Shown here piece by piece: positions 1 through 8,379 of a stretch of DNA of 64,000 nt. The first letter of the stretch is position 1. Each line of letters starts with the position of its first letter. The translations under genes and the position numbers were made by a program. This DNA comes from Pedobacter ginsenosidimutans (GTDB lineage: Bacteria; Bacteroidota; Bacteroidia; Sphingobacteriales; Sphingobacteriaceae). A model generated the notes under the pieces. The model searched no databases. It was not told the origin of the DNA and saw only the letters and a list, made by a program, of their open reading frames with translations. The stretch lies in assembly GCF_001442625.1 (NCBI RefSeq), contig NZ_LMZQ01000005.1:248001-312000 (forward strand), written 5' to 3'.

Positions 1-1
1 G

Positions 2-1258
2 GCAGAGAAAAACGGCTGGCCTTTAAAAGTAGAATGGGGATTGATCGGTTCTTGTACCAACTCTTCTTACGAAGACTTATCAAGAGCAGCTTCTATCGCA
101 AACCAGGCTATTGCAAAAGGTTTGGTAACCAAATCTGCTTTCGGTATCAATCCAGGATCTGAGCAGGTGCGTTATACTGCAGACCGTGATGGTTTCCTAA
201 AAACTTTCGAAGATTTAGATGCAACAATTTTTACCAATGCCTGCGGACCATGTATTGGGATGTGGGACCGTACCGGGGCAGAAAAAGCAGAAAAAAATAC
301 GATTGTACACTCGTTTAACAGAAACTTTGCTAAACGTGCAGATGGTAATCCTAATACTTTCGCTTTCGTGGCTTCACCAGAAATGGTTGCTGCAATTGCA
401 ATTTCAGGTAATTTAGGCTTTAACCCGTTAACCGACACCTTAACAAACGATAAAGGCGAACAGGTTAAATTAGATCCACCTACAGGTTTTGAACTGCCAA
501 CAAAAGGTTTCGCTGTAGAAGATGCAGGTTATCAGGCACCAGCAGCTGATGGTTCATCCGTTCAGGTTTTGGTTTCTCCAACTTCACACCGTTTACAATT
601 GTTAGATCCATTTACCCCTTGGGAAGGTACCGACTTAAAAGGTTTAAAACTTTTAATCAAAGCCAAAGGTAAATGTACAACAGATCATATCTCAATGGCT
701 GGTCCATGGTTAAAATTCCGTGGTCACTTAGATAACATTTCTAACAACATGCTCATTGGTGCAGTTAACTATTTTAACGACAAAACAGATAACGTTAAAA
801 ATGAATTAACTGGTGAATACGGGCCCGTTCCTGCAACGCAACGCGATTATAAAGCTGCTGGCTTAGGATCTATTGTTGTTGGTGACGAAAACTATGGTGA
901 AGGTTCATCACGTGAACACGCCGCTATGGAGCCTCGCCATTTAGGTGTTCGTGCTGTATTGGTAAAATCTTTTGCCCGTATCCACGAAACTAACCTCAAG
1001 AAACAAGGTATGTTGGGCTTAACCTTTGCAGATAAAGATGATTACGACAAAATCTTGGAAGACGATACCATCGATATCTTAGGCTTAACAGAATTTGCTC
1101 CAGATAAACCATTAACATTAGTATTACACCATGCCGATGGCACACAGGAGCAATTCCCGGTTAACCACAGTTATAACGATCAACAAATTGAGTGGTTTAA
1201 AGCTGGTGGTGCACTAAATATTATTCGCGCTGAAGCAGCGGCTAAGGCAGCACTTTAG
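2..1258 (+). CDS. acnA: Aconitate hydratase, 3' part (5' end outside window)
   Basis: The reading frame is open from the first bases of the window, so the gene starts upstream and about 419 C-terminal residues are visible. Aconitase isomerises citrate to isocitrate in the TCA cycle using a [4Fe-4S] cluster. The GSCTNSS motif and the ACGPCIG motif carry the three cluster cysteines. The C-terminal swivel domain shows [13 protein letters not shown], typical of aconitases. The wording of the motifs fits the AcnA/mitochondrial type rather than AcnB. A strong hairpin terminator follows the stop codon, so the gene ends its transcript here. Confidence 0.95.
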   Translation, partial: AEKNGWPLKVEWGLIGSCTNSSYEDLSRAASIANQAIAKGLVTKSAFGINPGSEQVRYTADRDGFLKTFEDLDATIFTNACGPCIGMWDRTGAEKAEKNTIVHSFNRNFAKRADGNPNTFAFVASPEMVAAIAISGNLGFNPLTDTLTNDKGEQVKLDPPTGFELPTKGFAVEDAGYQAPAADGSSVQVLVSPTSHRLQLLDPFTPWEGTDLKGLKLLIKAKGKCTTDHISMAGPWLKFRGHLDNISNNMLIGAVNYFNDKTDNVKNELTGEYGPVPATQRDYKAAGLGSIVVGDENYGEGSSREHAAMEPRHLGVRAVLVKSFARIHETNLKKQGMLGLTFADKDDYDKILEDDTIDILGLTEFAPDKPLTLVLHHADGTQEQFPVNHSYNDQQIEWFKAGGALNIIRAEAAAKAAL

Positions 1259-1308
1259 TCATCCGAAGTCCAGAGTCGAAAGCCCGAAGTTTGGATGAAA
1301 ACAATATC

Positions 1309-1342
1309 AATCCCGTTCTGTTAAATCAGAGCGGGATTTTTT
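1309..1342 (+). terminator. Rho-independent terminator of aconitase gene
   Basis: A stem AATCCCG.TCTG pairs with CAGA.CGGGATT around a 6-nt loop and is followed by a run of T. It lies about 50 bp after the aconitase stop codon. Confidence 0.8.
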
Positions 1343-1872
1343 GTTCTTTTACCAGATACCGCTTAAAACGATGTCTATGTATCCATTTTATCATATTGAG
1401 CTTGTCGAAATGCCTTATAAAATCATTTTAAAGAGTCCTTCGACAGGCTCTCCACAGGAATCCTTTGGATAGGGTGACAAATCTATTATTTAGGATTAAC
1501 CTCTTTATTCTTTTGGAAAGCAGTTGCAGTAGGTCTTAGGTTGGGGTTAGTCCCGCTAATGCTGCTGCTGGTTGAAAAAACCAGCATTCGCGTATATCGG
1601 GTTTAGATAGCATAGACAGTGATGCTTTTCACTCAAAAAAGTACTTTACCAATAGGAGCTGCTAGAACACATGAGGGAATACTCTGCCTTCCTTACAGGA
1701 AATGGACTTTATAGCCCCAGGCGCAGTGGCATCCCTGAAGCGAAGCGTAAGGATACAGCGAAGCATGGGAACAAACCTTAATAGCTGCTACCGGCCCTGC
1801 GCTTCAAATGAGATAATAAATAATTGCCATATTTTTTGGAAAGCATTCTTAGAATATTTTCCTGCAAACAGT
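1343..1872. other. Gene-free stretch with decayed palindromic repeats
   Basis: No supportable gene in about 530 bp. It holds the inverted pair at 1398-1450 (separate entry), a perfect hairpin TGCTGGTT/AACCAGCA at 1566-1586, and a segment at 1516-1560 that resembles 22689-22740. The part at 1690-1800 is relatively GC-rich. The whole looks like layered remnants of dispersed intergenic repeats. Confidence 0.5.
1398..1450. repeat. Dispersed inverted repeat (GAGCTTGTCGAA / TTCGACAGGCTC)
   Basis: The two 12-bp arms are reverse complements except for one mismatch and are separated by 29 bp. The same arm TTCGACAGGCTC returns at 24331-24343, and related GTCAYGCTGA...TCAGGATGAC palindromes occur at 46151-46220 and 50187-50263. 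This points to one genome-wide intergenic family. Confidence 0.6.
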
Positions 1873-2400
1873 TCATTTTAAATATGGTATAAAGCGATAT
1901 TTTGTTGTATAAATATGCATTGGGAAACATTTATAATCAATCATAAGTGAGGTTAAAAAGAAATGATCTCCGGTTTTCAATCGAATCTTAACATAGTGGT
2001 AATTTGTCCACAGAGCTGATCGGCGATTTGCAAAATCAAGATTATTTTCATGGTAAATTCCAATATGCTGTTCAATAACGTCAATATCCTTTTGCTTAAA
2101 TTCAAACCGCTTGTTCTTATCTGAATAAAGATACAAATTAGAATTACCGAATATTATAAAGGTAGCTTTTCGATTTTTGATATAGTAAGTAATGTGTAAA
2201 TAAAAAACGGGAAGTAAAAAGATGAATAAAACCGATAACATGTACCCAAAGAACCGGAAATCAACAAATGGCCACCAACCAAGCATATAAATAGCTAGTG
2301 GGGTTATGATTAATAAAATCCCTAATAGCCTACAATATTTTAAGGATTTAAATTGATGTTTAAGATCAATTTTGAAAGTTACATCCTCTTCAAAACTCAT
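1873..2400 (-). CDS. Hypothetical membrane protein with two N-terminal helices
   Basis: About 175 residues. Two hydrophobic segments, roughly residues 26-43 and 51-73, are followed by a soluble C-terminal half rich in beta-prone residues. The layout resembles small bacterial membrane proteins with a PH-like domain, but I do not recognise a family. I chose the ATG at 2400 over an upstream GTG at 2406. With either start the gene overlaps the 3' end of the zinc-ribbon gene upstream, which suggests translational coupling. Confidence 0.65.
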   Translation of the reverse strand: MSFEEDVTFKIDLKHQFKSLKYCRLLGILLIITPLAIYMLGWWPFVDFRFFGYMLSVLFIFLLPVFYLHITYYIKNRKATFIIFGNSNLYLYSDKNKRFEFKQKDIDVIEQHIGIYHENNLDFANRRSALWTNYHYVKIRLKTGDHFFLTSLMIDYKCFPMHIYTTKYRFIPYLK

Positions 2401-2827
2401 AACCACAGTCGTAACAATGGTGACATTTATTGGCCTTAATGGGTGTAGTTAGGGTTAAAAAGGAAAGTATAGTTGCCCAAATACTATATTTTTTATCGGT
2501 AGCCATTCCATAACCCACATTGGTAGATCCACATTTTTCACAAACTGTTTTATCTTCCGCTGATTCTTCTTCATCAACAATTTCATCTGATGATTCAAAA
2601 GCCAAACTATTGTCTTCAGCCAGTAAAGCATTAATGGCTTCTACATCTCTTTCAAAAACAATGAGTTTTACACCGCCTATTGCCTGATTGTAAAGCGGAT
2701 TTAAAGTTGCAACATTTTCATCCGCCAGGAAACAGGCAAATCCACTGTCTTCCAATTTAGCCTTAATAATATTGGCCTCCATCGGATTATAATAGGTGCT
2801 GTAAACTACTGTTCTATCGTTCATCAT
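2390..2827 (-). CDS. DUF2007-type putative signal-transducing protein with C-terminal zinc ribbon
   Basis: 145 residues. The N-terminal 70 residues (TVVYSTYYNPMEANIIKAKL and onward) match the pattern of the DUF2007 family, a small alpha/beta fold that often precedes membrane or zinc-ribbon segments. After an acidic linker come CEKCGS and CHHCYDCGYEF, two Cys-x2-Cys knuckles that would bind one zinc. The function of DUF2007 is unknown. It is probably co-transcribed with the overlapping membrane-protein gene downstream. Confidence 0.75.
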   Translation of the reverse strand: MMNDRTVVYSTYYNPMEANIIKAKLEDSGFACFLADENVATLNPLYNQAIGGVKLIVFERDVEAINALLAEDNSLAFESSDEIVDEEESAEDKTVCEKCGSTNVGYGMATDKKYSIWATILSFLTLTTPIKANKCHHCYDCGYEF

Positions 2828-2858
2828 CCAAACATAAGAATTTGTTTACTAAAATAGT

Positions 2859-2966
2859 CCTCGTTTGCAACGAGGATTAGTGAGATTTGCATTGTAATGC
2901 AACAATGAGAAAATACGGCGATCAAATCGCCTTTCTCCTCCGTCCTCGTTACAAACGATGACGATG
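2859..2966. repeat. REP-like palindromes of the CTCGTTT..AACGAG type
   Basis: CCTCGTTTGCAACGAGG forms a perfect palindrome at 2859-2875. Further short palindromes follow (TTTGCATTGTAATGCAA; GGCGATCAAATCGCC), and a CCTCGTTACAAACGATG copy closes the segment. The same sequence type occurs at 24127-24220. Such paired palindromes are typical of REP elements mobilised by RAYT (TnpA-REP) transposases; no such transposase is in this window. Confidence 0.6.
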
Positions 2967-2975
2967 TTTCTTTGT

Positions 2976-4313
2976 CTATTTTTTCAGGAATTCTTTCCAC
3001 CAATATCCGGAATCTTTAATGGTACGTTCCTGAGTTTTAAAATCATTATAAATTAACCCAAATCTTGCCGTAAATCCTTCAGCCCATTCAAAATTATCCA
3101 TTAATGTCCAGGCCATATAACCGGTTACGTTTATGCCTTCCTTTTTGAGTTTTAGGAGTGCATTTAAATAAAGTTTAAAATATTCGATCCGTTCAGGGTC
3201 TTCTATCCTACCATTGATCAATTTATCATGATAAGCAGCACCATTCTCCGTGATCAGGATATTTTTGATACTTGGGTAAGCGGCGAACTGTTTAACGATA
3301 TTATAAAAACTATCAGCATTTACTTCCCAGCCCATTGCGGTATGAGGCCTTTTTCTGCTTTTGGCTTTTACCTCCCAGGCCTGAATAACCGGAATAAAGG
3401 CATTGTATTTAACCACCAAAGGAAAATAATTCTGAAGACCAATAAAGTCAAAATCAAACTTCATCCGTTCGTGAAGCCGCCAGGTACCATATTCGATCTG
3501 AAATTTCTCTAACACATCCCAATTGGCAGTAGGAAAACCCATGCCCTGTGTAGGTTCTACAAAAAGACGATTCATTAGGCAATCAACCCGTTTTGCAGCA
3601 AGAATATCACTATCACTCTGGGTACTTGGAATTACTTCCGAACAAGAAAAAGTAGTCCCGATATTAGCCTTGCTAATTTCTGCGCGTAAAATCTTGCCCC
3701 CATCTGCCTGGGCCAGTGCAGTATGTAACACTGCCGAAAAAAAATTACCTAATCCTGTTTTCCCTGGGGCATGAACGCCTAGCATATACCCCAAAGAAGT
3801 ATAACCGAAAGGCTCATTCAAGACAATCCAGTTTTTTACCTTATCACCGTACGCTAAGGCGCAGATGCTCACAAAAGCATTAAAAGCAGCATTAATACTA
3901 AAGCTTGTCCAACCGCCCTCATCTTCTAAAGCCTGTGGTAAATCCCAGTGGTATAGCGTTATGTAGGGTGTTATTCCATGGGTTAAACATTCATCAATAA
4001 GGTTGTGATAAAAACGGATGCCTTCCTGATTAACTTCACCCCTACCCGCAGGTAAAATGCGCGACCAGGCAATAGAAAATCTAAAAACTTTAAAGCCCAG
4101 CAGTTTAACTAAAGCTATATCTTCGGCATATCGGTGATAAAAATCGCAAGCTGGATCTAGTTTGTGGTTCTTTTTTATTTTTCCATTTTTGGCGGTAAAG
4201 GTATCCCAAATGGAAGGGCCTTTACCATATTGAGTGGCTGTACCTTCTATCTGAGCGGCAGCGGTAGCCACACCCCACAAAAAATTTTGACCAAAATCAC
4301 TTGCATTAATCAT
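2976..4313 (-). CDS. Glycoside hydrolase family 1 beta-glucosidase
   Basis: 445 residues, the full length for GH1 enzymes, which are retaining beta-glycosidases with a TIM barrel. The acid/base glutamate is in VLNEPFG (about residue 167) and the nucleophile glutamate in ITENGAA (about residue 356). The N-terminal FLWGVATAAAQIEG signature and FRFSIAWSRILP are also present. There is no signal peptide, so it is predicted cytoplasmic, cleaving imported beta-linked disaccharides or glycosides. It is on the same strand as the DUF2231/DUF1501/PSD1 locus and about 110 bp beyond its end. A role in the same carbohydrate pathway is an inference. Confidence 0.92.
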   Translation of the reverse strand: MINASDFGQNFLWGVATAAAQIEGTATQYGKGPSIWDTFTAKNGKIKKNHKLDPACDFYHRYAEDIALVKLLGFKVFRFSIAWSRILPAGRGEVNQEGIRFYHNLIDECLTHGITPYITLYHWDLPQALEDEGGWTSFSINAAFNAFVSICALAYGDKVKNWIVLNEPFGYTSLGYMLGVHAPGKTGLGNFFSAVLHTALAQADGGKILRAEISKANIGTTFSCSEVIPSTQSDSDILAAKRVDCLMNRLFVEPTQGMGFPTANWDVLEKFQIEYGTWRLHERMKFDFDFIGLQNYFPLVVKYNAFIPVIQAWEVKAKSRKRPHTAMGWEVNADSFYNIVKQFAAYPSIKNILITENGAAYHDKLINGRIEDPERIEYFKLYLNALLKLKKEGINVTGYMAWTLMDNFEWAEGFTARFGLIYNDFKTQERTIKDSGYWWKEFLKK

Positions 4314-4425
4314 TCTTTATCAATTAATTGCCACAAGTTGCGAGTTTAATATTAATAAATCATTAAGCAATAAATTTTTAAAATAAAGATTTCTCCGCTG
4401 GGGTCGAAATGACGATTCTTCGAAA

Positions 4426-5820
4426 TTATGGCGCTTTAACCACAGTAGTATCTTGTGCTACCATTGGTACTTTATAATTTCCGGTATCTAAACTTACTTT
4501 AGGGAATAGTTTTTTTATACTGGCTAAATCTGCTTTAGCTATCCTAGTTTGATACACGTACAAAAATTTTAAATTTTTTAGTTTCTTTAATTGATTAATC
4601 CCTTTTGCAGTAATTTTTGTCCCGACCAAACTCAATGATTGTAACTGATCTAAATCTTTCAGCGATGCTAAACCTGCATCTGTAATCTGGGTATTATTTA
4701 GGTTTAACCTGGTTAAATTTTTACAACCCTTTATTGCAGTTAAGGTTTGGTCGTTTACTTTATTATTTTCTAACTTAAGCCAAAGGAGCTGTTTTTCGAT
4801 TGATTTTATCAGGTCCAAAACATCTTTACCCATCAATTGTGCATTGATAAAATTGGCCGAAAGATAATTGGTATTCTGGGCAACAGGAAACACGGTAATA
4901 CCTGCATCGGTAAACTTTTTCAATACTTTATCATCAACTGCCGAAACCTCTTCAGTTGGAATATCACTGGCTTTGATTTGCTCATTCCCACTTTCGCCTT
5001 TTTGCAGGCTGGCTAAAATAGTTTTTATATTTTCTGGCTGGGGAAGATCTTTAAATTTCTTTTTAAAATCGGCGCCATTATCAATCCACCATTTTAACAA
5101 GGCGATCTCATTGGTGGTGAGTTGAGGTTTTTCTTTAGGTGCCATATGGTCTTCATCATTCAACGGCAATAAAATCCGCTTCATCAGCTCACTATCATCA
5201 GCTTTACCCTTTACTAAGGTGTGTCCATCTTCTCCACCTTTTAAAATATATTCTTCCTGGTCTAACCTTAGCTTGCCTTTCTGCTTTTCGCTGCCATGGC
5301 AACTATAACACCTATTTTGAAAGAGTGGTTGAATAGCATTTTGGTAAACAATGGCTTCCTGAACATTGGGAATTGGTGGTATGGCTGCACCGCCTTTTGT
5401 GTTGCCCGATTTTAACGGCGCGGTTAAATAATCAGAACCATGGGTTAAAGAACCTCCTAAATGCCCGGTAATTGAAATGAGCGCTATGAGAACCACCGCT
5501 ATTGTACCTAGTATGGCATTTGATTTAACCTTTTTGCAAATAATCCACAATACAAAAGATAAAACAGCAACACTGATTCCCATCCATTGGTGATTACTCA
5601 CAAGTTTACCGTCATAATCGCCACCATTGGCCAATAAATAGCCAGTAATGCAGGATACTACAGCACTTAACGCACCTAGAAGCAGCATAATAGGAATGGC
5701 TGGTTTTAGGTTGGTAAACTTTGCCGCAAATGATAAGAGAATACAAATACAGCCAAGTAACAAAATTCCGATAGGAAGGTGGACAAAAACCGGGTGAAAG
5801 CGGCCAAAAAACTCTAACAT
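4426..5820 (-). CDS. DUF2231 membrane domain + planctomycete-type cytochrome c domain + leucine-rich repeats
   Basis: 464 residues. Four hydrophobic helices fill the first ~125 residues, starting GRFHPVFVHLPIGILLLG, the DUF2231 pattern. A single-haem motif RCYSCHGSEKQKG near residue 170 is in the setting of a PSCyt1-type (PF07635) domain. From about residue 330 there are leucine-rich repeats (LTRLNLNNTQITDAGLASL and following). The protein is probably anchored in the inner membrane with haem and repeats in the periplasm. It starts one base after the stop of the TIM-barrel gene, so it is the last gene of that operon. Electron transfer or a structural role is possible; the substrate is unknown. 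Confidence 0.82.
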   Translation of the reverse strand: MLEFFGRFHPVFVHLPIGILLLGCICILLSFAAKFTNLKPAIPIMLLLGALSAVVSCITGYLLANGGDYDGKLVSNHQWMGISVAVLSFVLWIICKKVKSNAILGTIAVVLIALISITGHLGGSLTHGSDYLTAPLKSGNTKGGAAIPPIPNVQEAIVYQNAIQPLFQNRCYSCHGSEKQKGKLRLDQEEYILKGGEDGHTLVKGKADDSELMKRILLPLNDEDHMAPKEKPQLTTNEIALLKWWIDNGADFKKKFKDLPQPENIKTILASLQKGESGNEQIKASDIPTEEVSAVDDKVLKKFTDAGITVFPVAQNTNYLSANFINAQLMGKDVLDLIKSIEKQLLWLKLENNKVNDQTLTAIKGCKNLTRLNLNNTQITDAGLASLKDLDQLQSLSLVGTKITAKGINQLKKLKNLKFLYVYQTRIAKADLASIKKLFPKVSLDTGNYKVPMVAQDTTVVKAP

Positions 5821-5821
5821 C

Positions 5822-6754
5822 TTATTGATATCTCTTTCTTAATAAATTCATCATGTAAACATTTATTGCCCATTGATCGGCAAGGGGTTGGCGCGTATAA
5901 GGCAAGGTAGGCATATAATCAGCCGGACCAAATTCGGTAAGAATGGTCATACGCTCGCCGTTTTTCTTTTTGCGTGCTATAATTTTATCCCACCAGGCCA
6001 GGTGTGCTTCTACCACTTTTGCCCATTCTGGTGCCCGTGGGTCGTTTACTTGTGGCCCTTCGGGGTGCCCAACCCTCGAGTGGATATGTTCTGCCTTTTC
6101 TAAAATAAAATCGATGGTCTGTTTCTGGTCAGACAATAAACTTTCGTGCACATTACACCAATGCGAAATATCTAAAGTAAATCTTAATTCTGGATTTTTT
6201 TCAGCAAAATTTTTAGCAACATGCGCAGCAAACATCATACGGCTACGATGTGTTTCATGATAAACCGGTATGCCAGACGATTTACTTTTGGCCGTTGCGT
6301 AATCAATAATCTGTTTATTCTCTTCGTAGGTGAAATAATCTTTTCCCGAATGGCAATTAATGTAAACAGGTTTTTGATAAGTATTGGCACAAATAGCATC
6401 TAAACTTTTTTTGAAAGAAGTTAAGTGCTCAGTTATGTTCGACTGCGATCCGGCGCATAAAAACCCTATTTCCAGTTTATGTTTCTTAACTGCATCAAAA
6501 AGTTCTTTTATCGCTTTATCCTCACCTGGCCACCATACTTCAATGCCTTCATATCCTTCTTTTTTGGCTGCTGCGCAAAACTCATCTCTTGTGCCTCCAA
6601 AACCCCAATCGGTTTGCATAAATAATAATTCGTAGCCAGCTTTTGCTTTTATATTTTTAAGTTCGTTGCCGCTCATATTTTGGACTGGGGCTAAAATTGA
6701 TGCTGCCGTTACAACAACTGTATTTTGTAAGAATTTCCTTCTGGTTTGGTTCAT
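5822..6754 (-). CDS. Sugar phosphate isomerase/epimerase family protein (AP endonuclease 2 fold), exported
   Basis: 310 residues. The N-terminus NQTRRKFLQNTVVVTAA is a twin-arginine type signal. The rest fits the xylose-isomerase-like TIM barrel: EGIEVWWPGED, VYINCHSGKDYF, PVYHETHRSRM, FTLDISHWCNV and a late LTEFGPADY, which supply histidines, glutamates and an aspartate for a metal site. Proteins of this family isomerise or epimerise sugars or cleave keto-sugars; which applies here cannot be read from sequence. It lies between the DUF1501 gene (102 bp gap) and the DUF2231 gene (1 bp gap). Confidence 0.82.
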   Translation of the reverse strand: MNQTRRKFLQNTVVVTAASILAPVQNMSGNELKNIKAKAGYELLFMQTDWGFGGTRDEFCAAAKKEGYEGIEVWWPGEDKAIKELFDAVKKHKLEIGFLCAGSQSNITEHLTSFKKSLDAICANTYQKPVYINCHSGKDYFTYEENKQIIDYATAKSKSSGIPVYHETHRSRMMFAAHVAKNFAEKNPELRFTLDISHWCNVHESLLSDQKQTIDFILEKAEHIHSRVGHPEGPQVNDPRAPEWAKVVEAHLAWWDKIIARKKKNGERMTILTEFGPADYMPTLPYTRQPLADQWAINVYMMNLLRKRYQ

Positions 6755-6756
6755 TG

Positions 6757-6856
6757 GTTCACTTGTTATTGGTTCATTTGTAGATTGGGCATTAGTTTAT
6801 TGGTAACTGCCAATTGAAAATTGGTCACCGCAGACTCCGGACTTCCGACTCCTGAC
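6757..6856. repeat. Spacer of low-complexity repeated words (GACTTCCGACTCCTGACTT type)
   Basis: The spacer consists first of variations on 'ATTGGTTCA' and 'AATTGG', then of GACTCCGGACTTCCGACTCCTGACTT-like words (quoted in part). Similar word-repeat spacers occur at 1259-1290, 15553-15702, 32054-32131, 38955-38990 and 47884-47973. No coding or structural function is visible. Confidence 0.45.
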
Positions 6857-8368
6857 TTAAGCTACAATCTCTGATATCACCTTACCTGCCACATCAGTTA
6901 ACCTAAATGGCCGTCCCTGGAAAGGATAGGTAAATTGTTCGTGATCGAAGCCCAACTGGTTTAAAATAGTGGCTTGAATATCGAAAGCATCAACTTTTCC
7001 ACTTATAGCACTATATCCAATTTCATCTGTTTCGCCGTGTGTAAATCCTTTTTTCACACCTCCACCTGCCATCCATATGGTAAATGCTTCTGTATGATGA
7101 TCTCTCCCTTTAAATGGATTTTGAATACCATTTCTGTTTTCCATCATCGGAGTACGCCCGAATTCACCGCCCCAAACAACCAGGGTTTCTTCTAATAAAC
7201 CGCGTTGTTTCAAATCGAGTAATAAAGCAGTAATTGGTCTGTCAATGGTTCGGCATTTATTCTTCAGTCCGATGTTAAGTGAGTTGTTCGGATTATCGCC
7301 ATGTGCATCCCATCCCCAATCGAATAATTGCACATAACGCACCCCTTTTTCTACCAGTTTACGGGCAAGCAACACATTATTGGCAAAACAAGCTTTACCT
7401 GGTTGTGTACCATACATTTCGTGAATGTAGGCTGGCTCATCATTGATATTCATCACCTCTGGTGCCGATATCTGCATGCGGTAAGCCATTTCATACTGAG
7501 CTATCCGCGATAAAATTTCAGGATCATTATACTCTTGATATTGTTGCTCGTTGGCTTTATTAATGGCTTCGATAGACGCTTTTCTCAAATCCCGGTTCAT
7601 TCCGTCCGGATCTTTTATAAATAGTACCGGATCTCCTTCACTTCTACATTGTACACCTTGATAAACAGAGGGTAAGAAGCCGCTTCCCCAAACACTTTTT
7701 CCTGCATCAGGGAAACTACCTCCACTGGTCAATACTACATATCCCGGTAAATTTTGGTTTTCTGACCCTAAACCATAAGTTACCCAGCTTCCCATACTTG
7801 GTCTGCCCAACCGCGGCGACCCTGTATGTACCAACAGCTGCGCCGGAGCATGGTTAAATTGATCTGTTTTTACAGCTTTCAAAAAGCTTACCTCATCTAC
7901 CATGGTAGAAAAGTGTGGTAAATTATCACTCACCAAGGCGCCTGATTGGCCATATTTTGCAAAATTGGCCTGTGGCCCCAACATTTTAGGTACCCCGGTT
8001 ATAAAAGCAAATTTTTTCCCGGCGAGTAATGATGGAGGGCAATCCTGGCCGTCCATTTTCATTAACTCTGGTTTAAAATCAAACAGTTCTAATTGAGATG
8101 GAGCACCTGCCATGTGCAAATAAATTACACTTCGTGCCTTACCCACAAGCGGTGGCGATTTTGGCAATAACGGATGTGCGGGATCGTAAGCGATCTTTGT
8201 TTGCGGACTCGAAAAAAGATTACCACAGCTACCCAATAACGAACCCATTGCCAAAGCACCCAAGCCCATCGCACTTTCTTTTAAAAAATGGCGTCGCGAG
8301 TGCAGGCGTGCATTTGCTTCATGTGCTTCTTTAATTAACCTATGTGCGTTTAATTCGTCTCTTGTCAT
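6857..8368 (-). CDS. DUF1501 domain protein (secreted, sulfatase-like fold)
   Basis: 503 residues. The N-terminus contains SRRHFLKESAMGLGALAMG followed by a cysteine, a twin-arginine type signal that may also be a lipoprotein site. The body shows DUF1501 features: YLHMAGAPSQLELFDFKP, FNHAPAQLLVHTGSPRLGRPS, LFDWGWDAHGDN, VVWGGEFGRTPM and the closing GRDHHTEAFTIWMAGGG. DUF1501 belongs to the alkaline phosphatase/sulfatase superfamily. In Planctomycetes it is regularly paired with DUF1549/DUF1553 proteins, as here with an 11-bp gap. The reaction is unknown. Confidence 0.9.
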   Translation of the reverse strand: MTRDELNAHRLIKEAHEANARLHSRRHFLKESAMGLGALAMGSLLGSCGNLFSSPQTKIAYDPAHPLLPKSPPLVGKARSVIYLHMAGAPSQLELFDFKPELMKMDGQDCPPSLLAGKKFAFITGVPKMLGPQANFAKYGQSGALVSDNLPHFSTMVDEVSFLKAVKTDQFNHAPAQLLVHTGSPRLGRPSMGSWVTYGLGSENQNLPGYVVLTSGGSFPDAGKSVWGSGFLPSVYQGVQCRSEGDPVLFIKDPDGMNRDLRKASIEAINKANEQQYQEYNDPEILSRIAQYEMAYRMQISAPEVMNINDEPAYIHEMYGTQPGKACFANNVLLARKLVEKGVRYVQLFDWGWDAHGDNPNNSLNIGLKNKCRTIDRPITALLLDLKQRGLLEETLVVWGGEFGRTPMMENRNGIQNPFKGRDHHTEAFTIWMAGGGVKKGFTHGETDEIGYSAISGKVDAFDIQATILNQLGFDHEQFTYPFQGRPFRLTDVAGKVISEIVA

Positions 8369-8379
8369 AACCGATCAAA

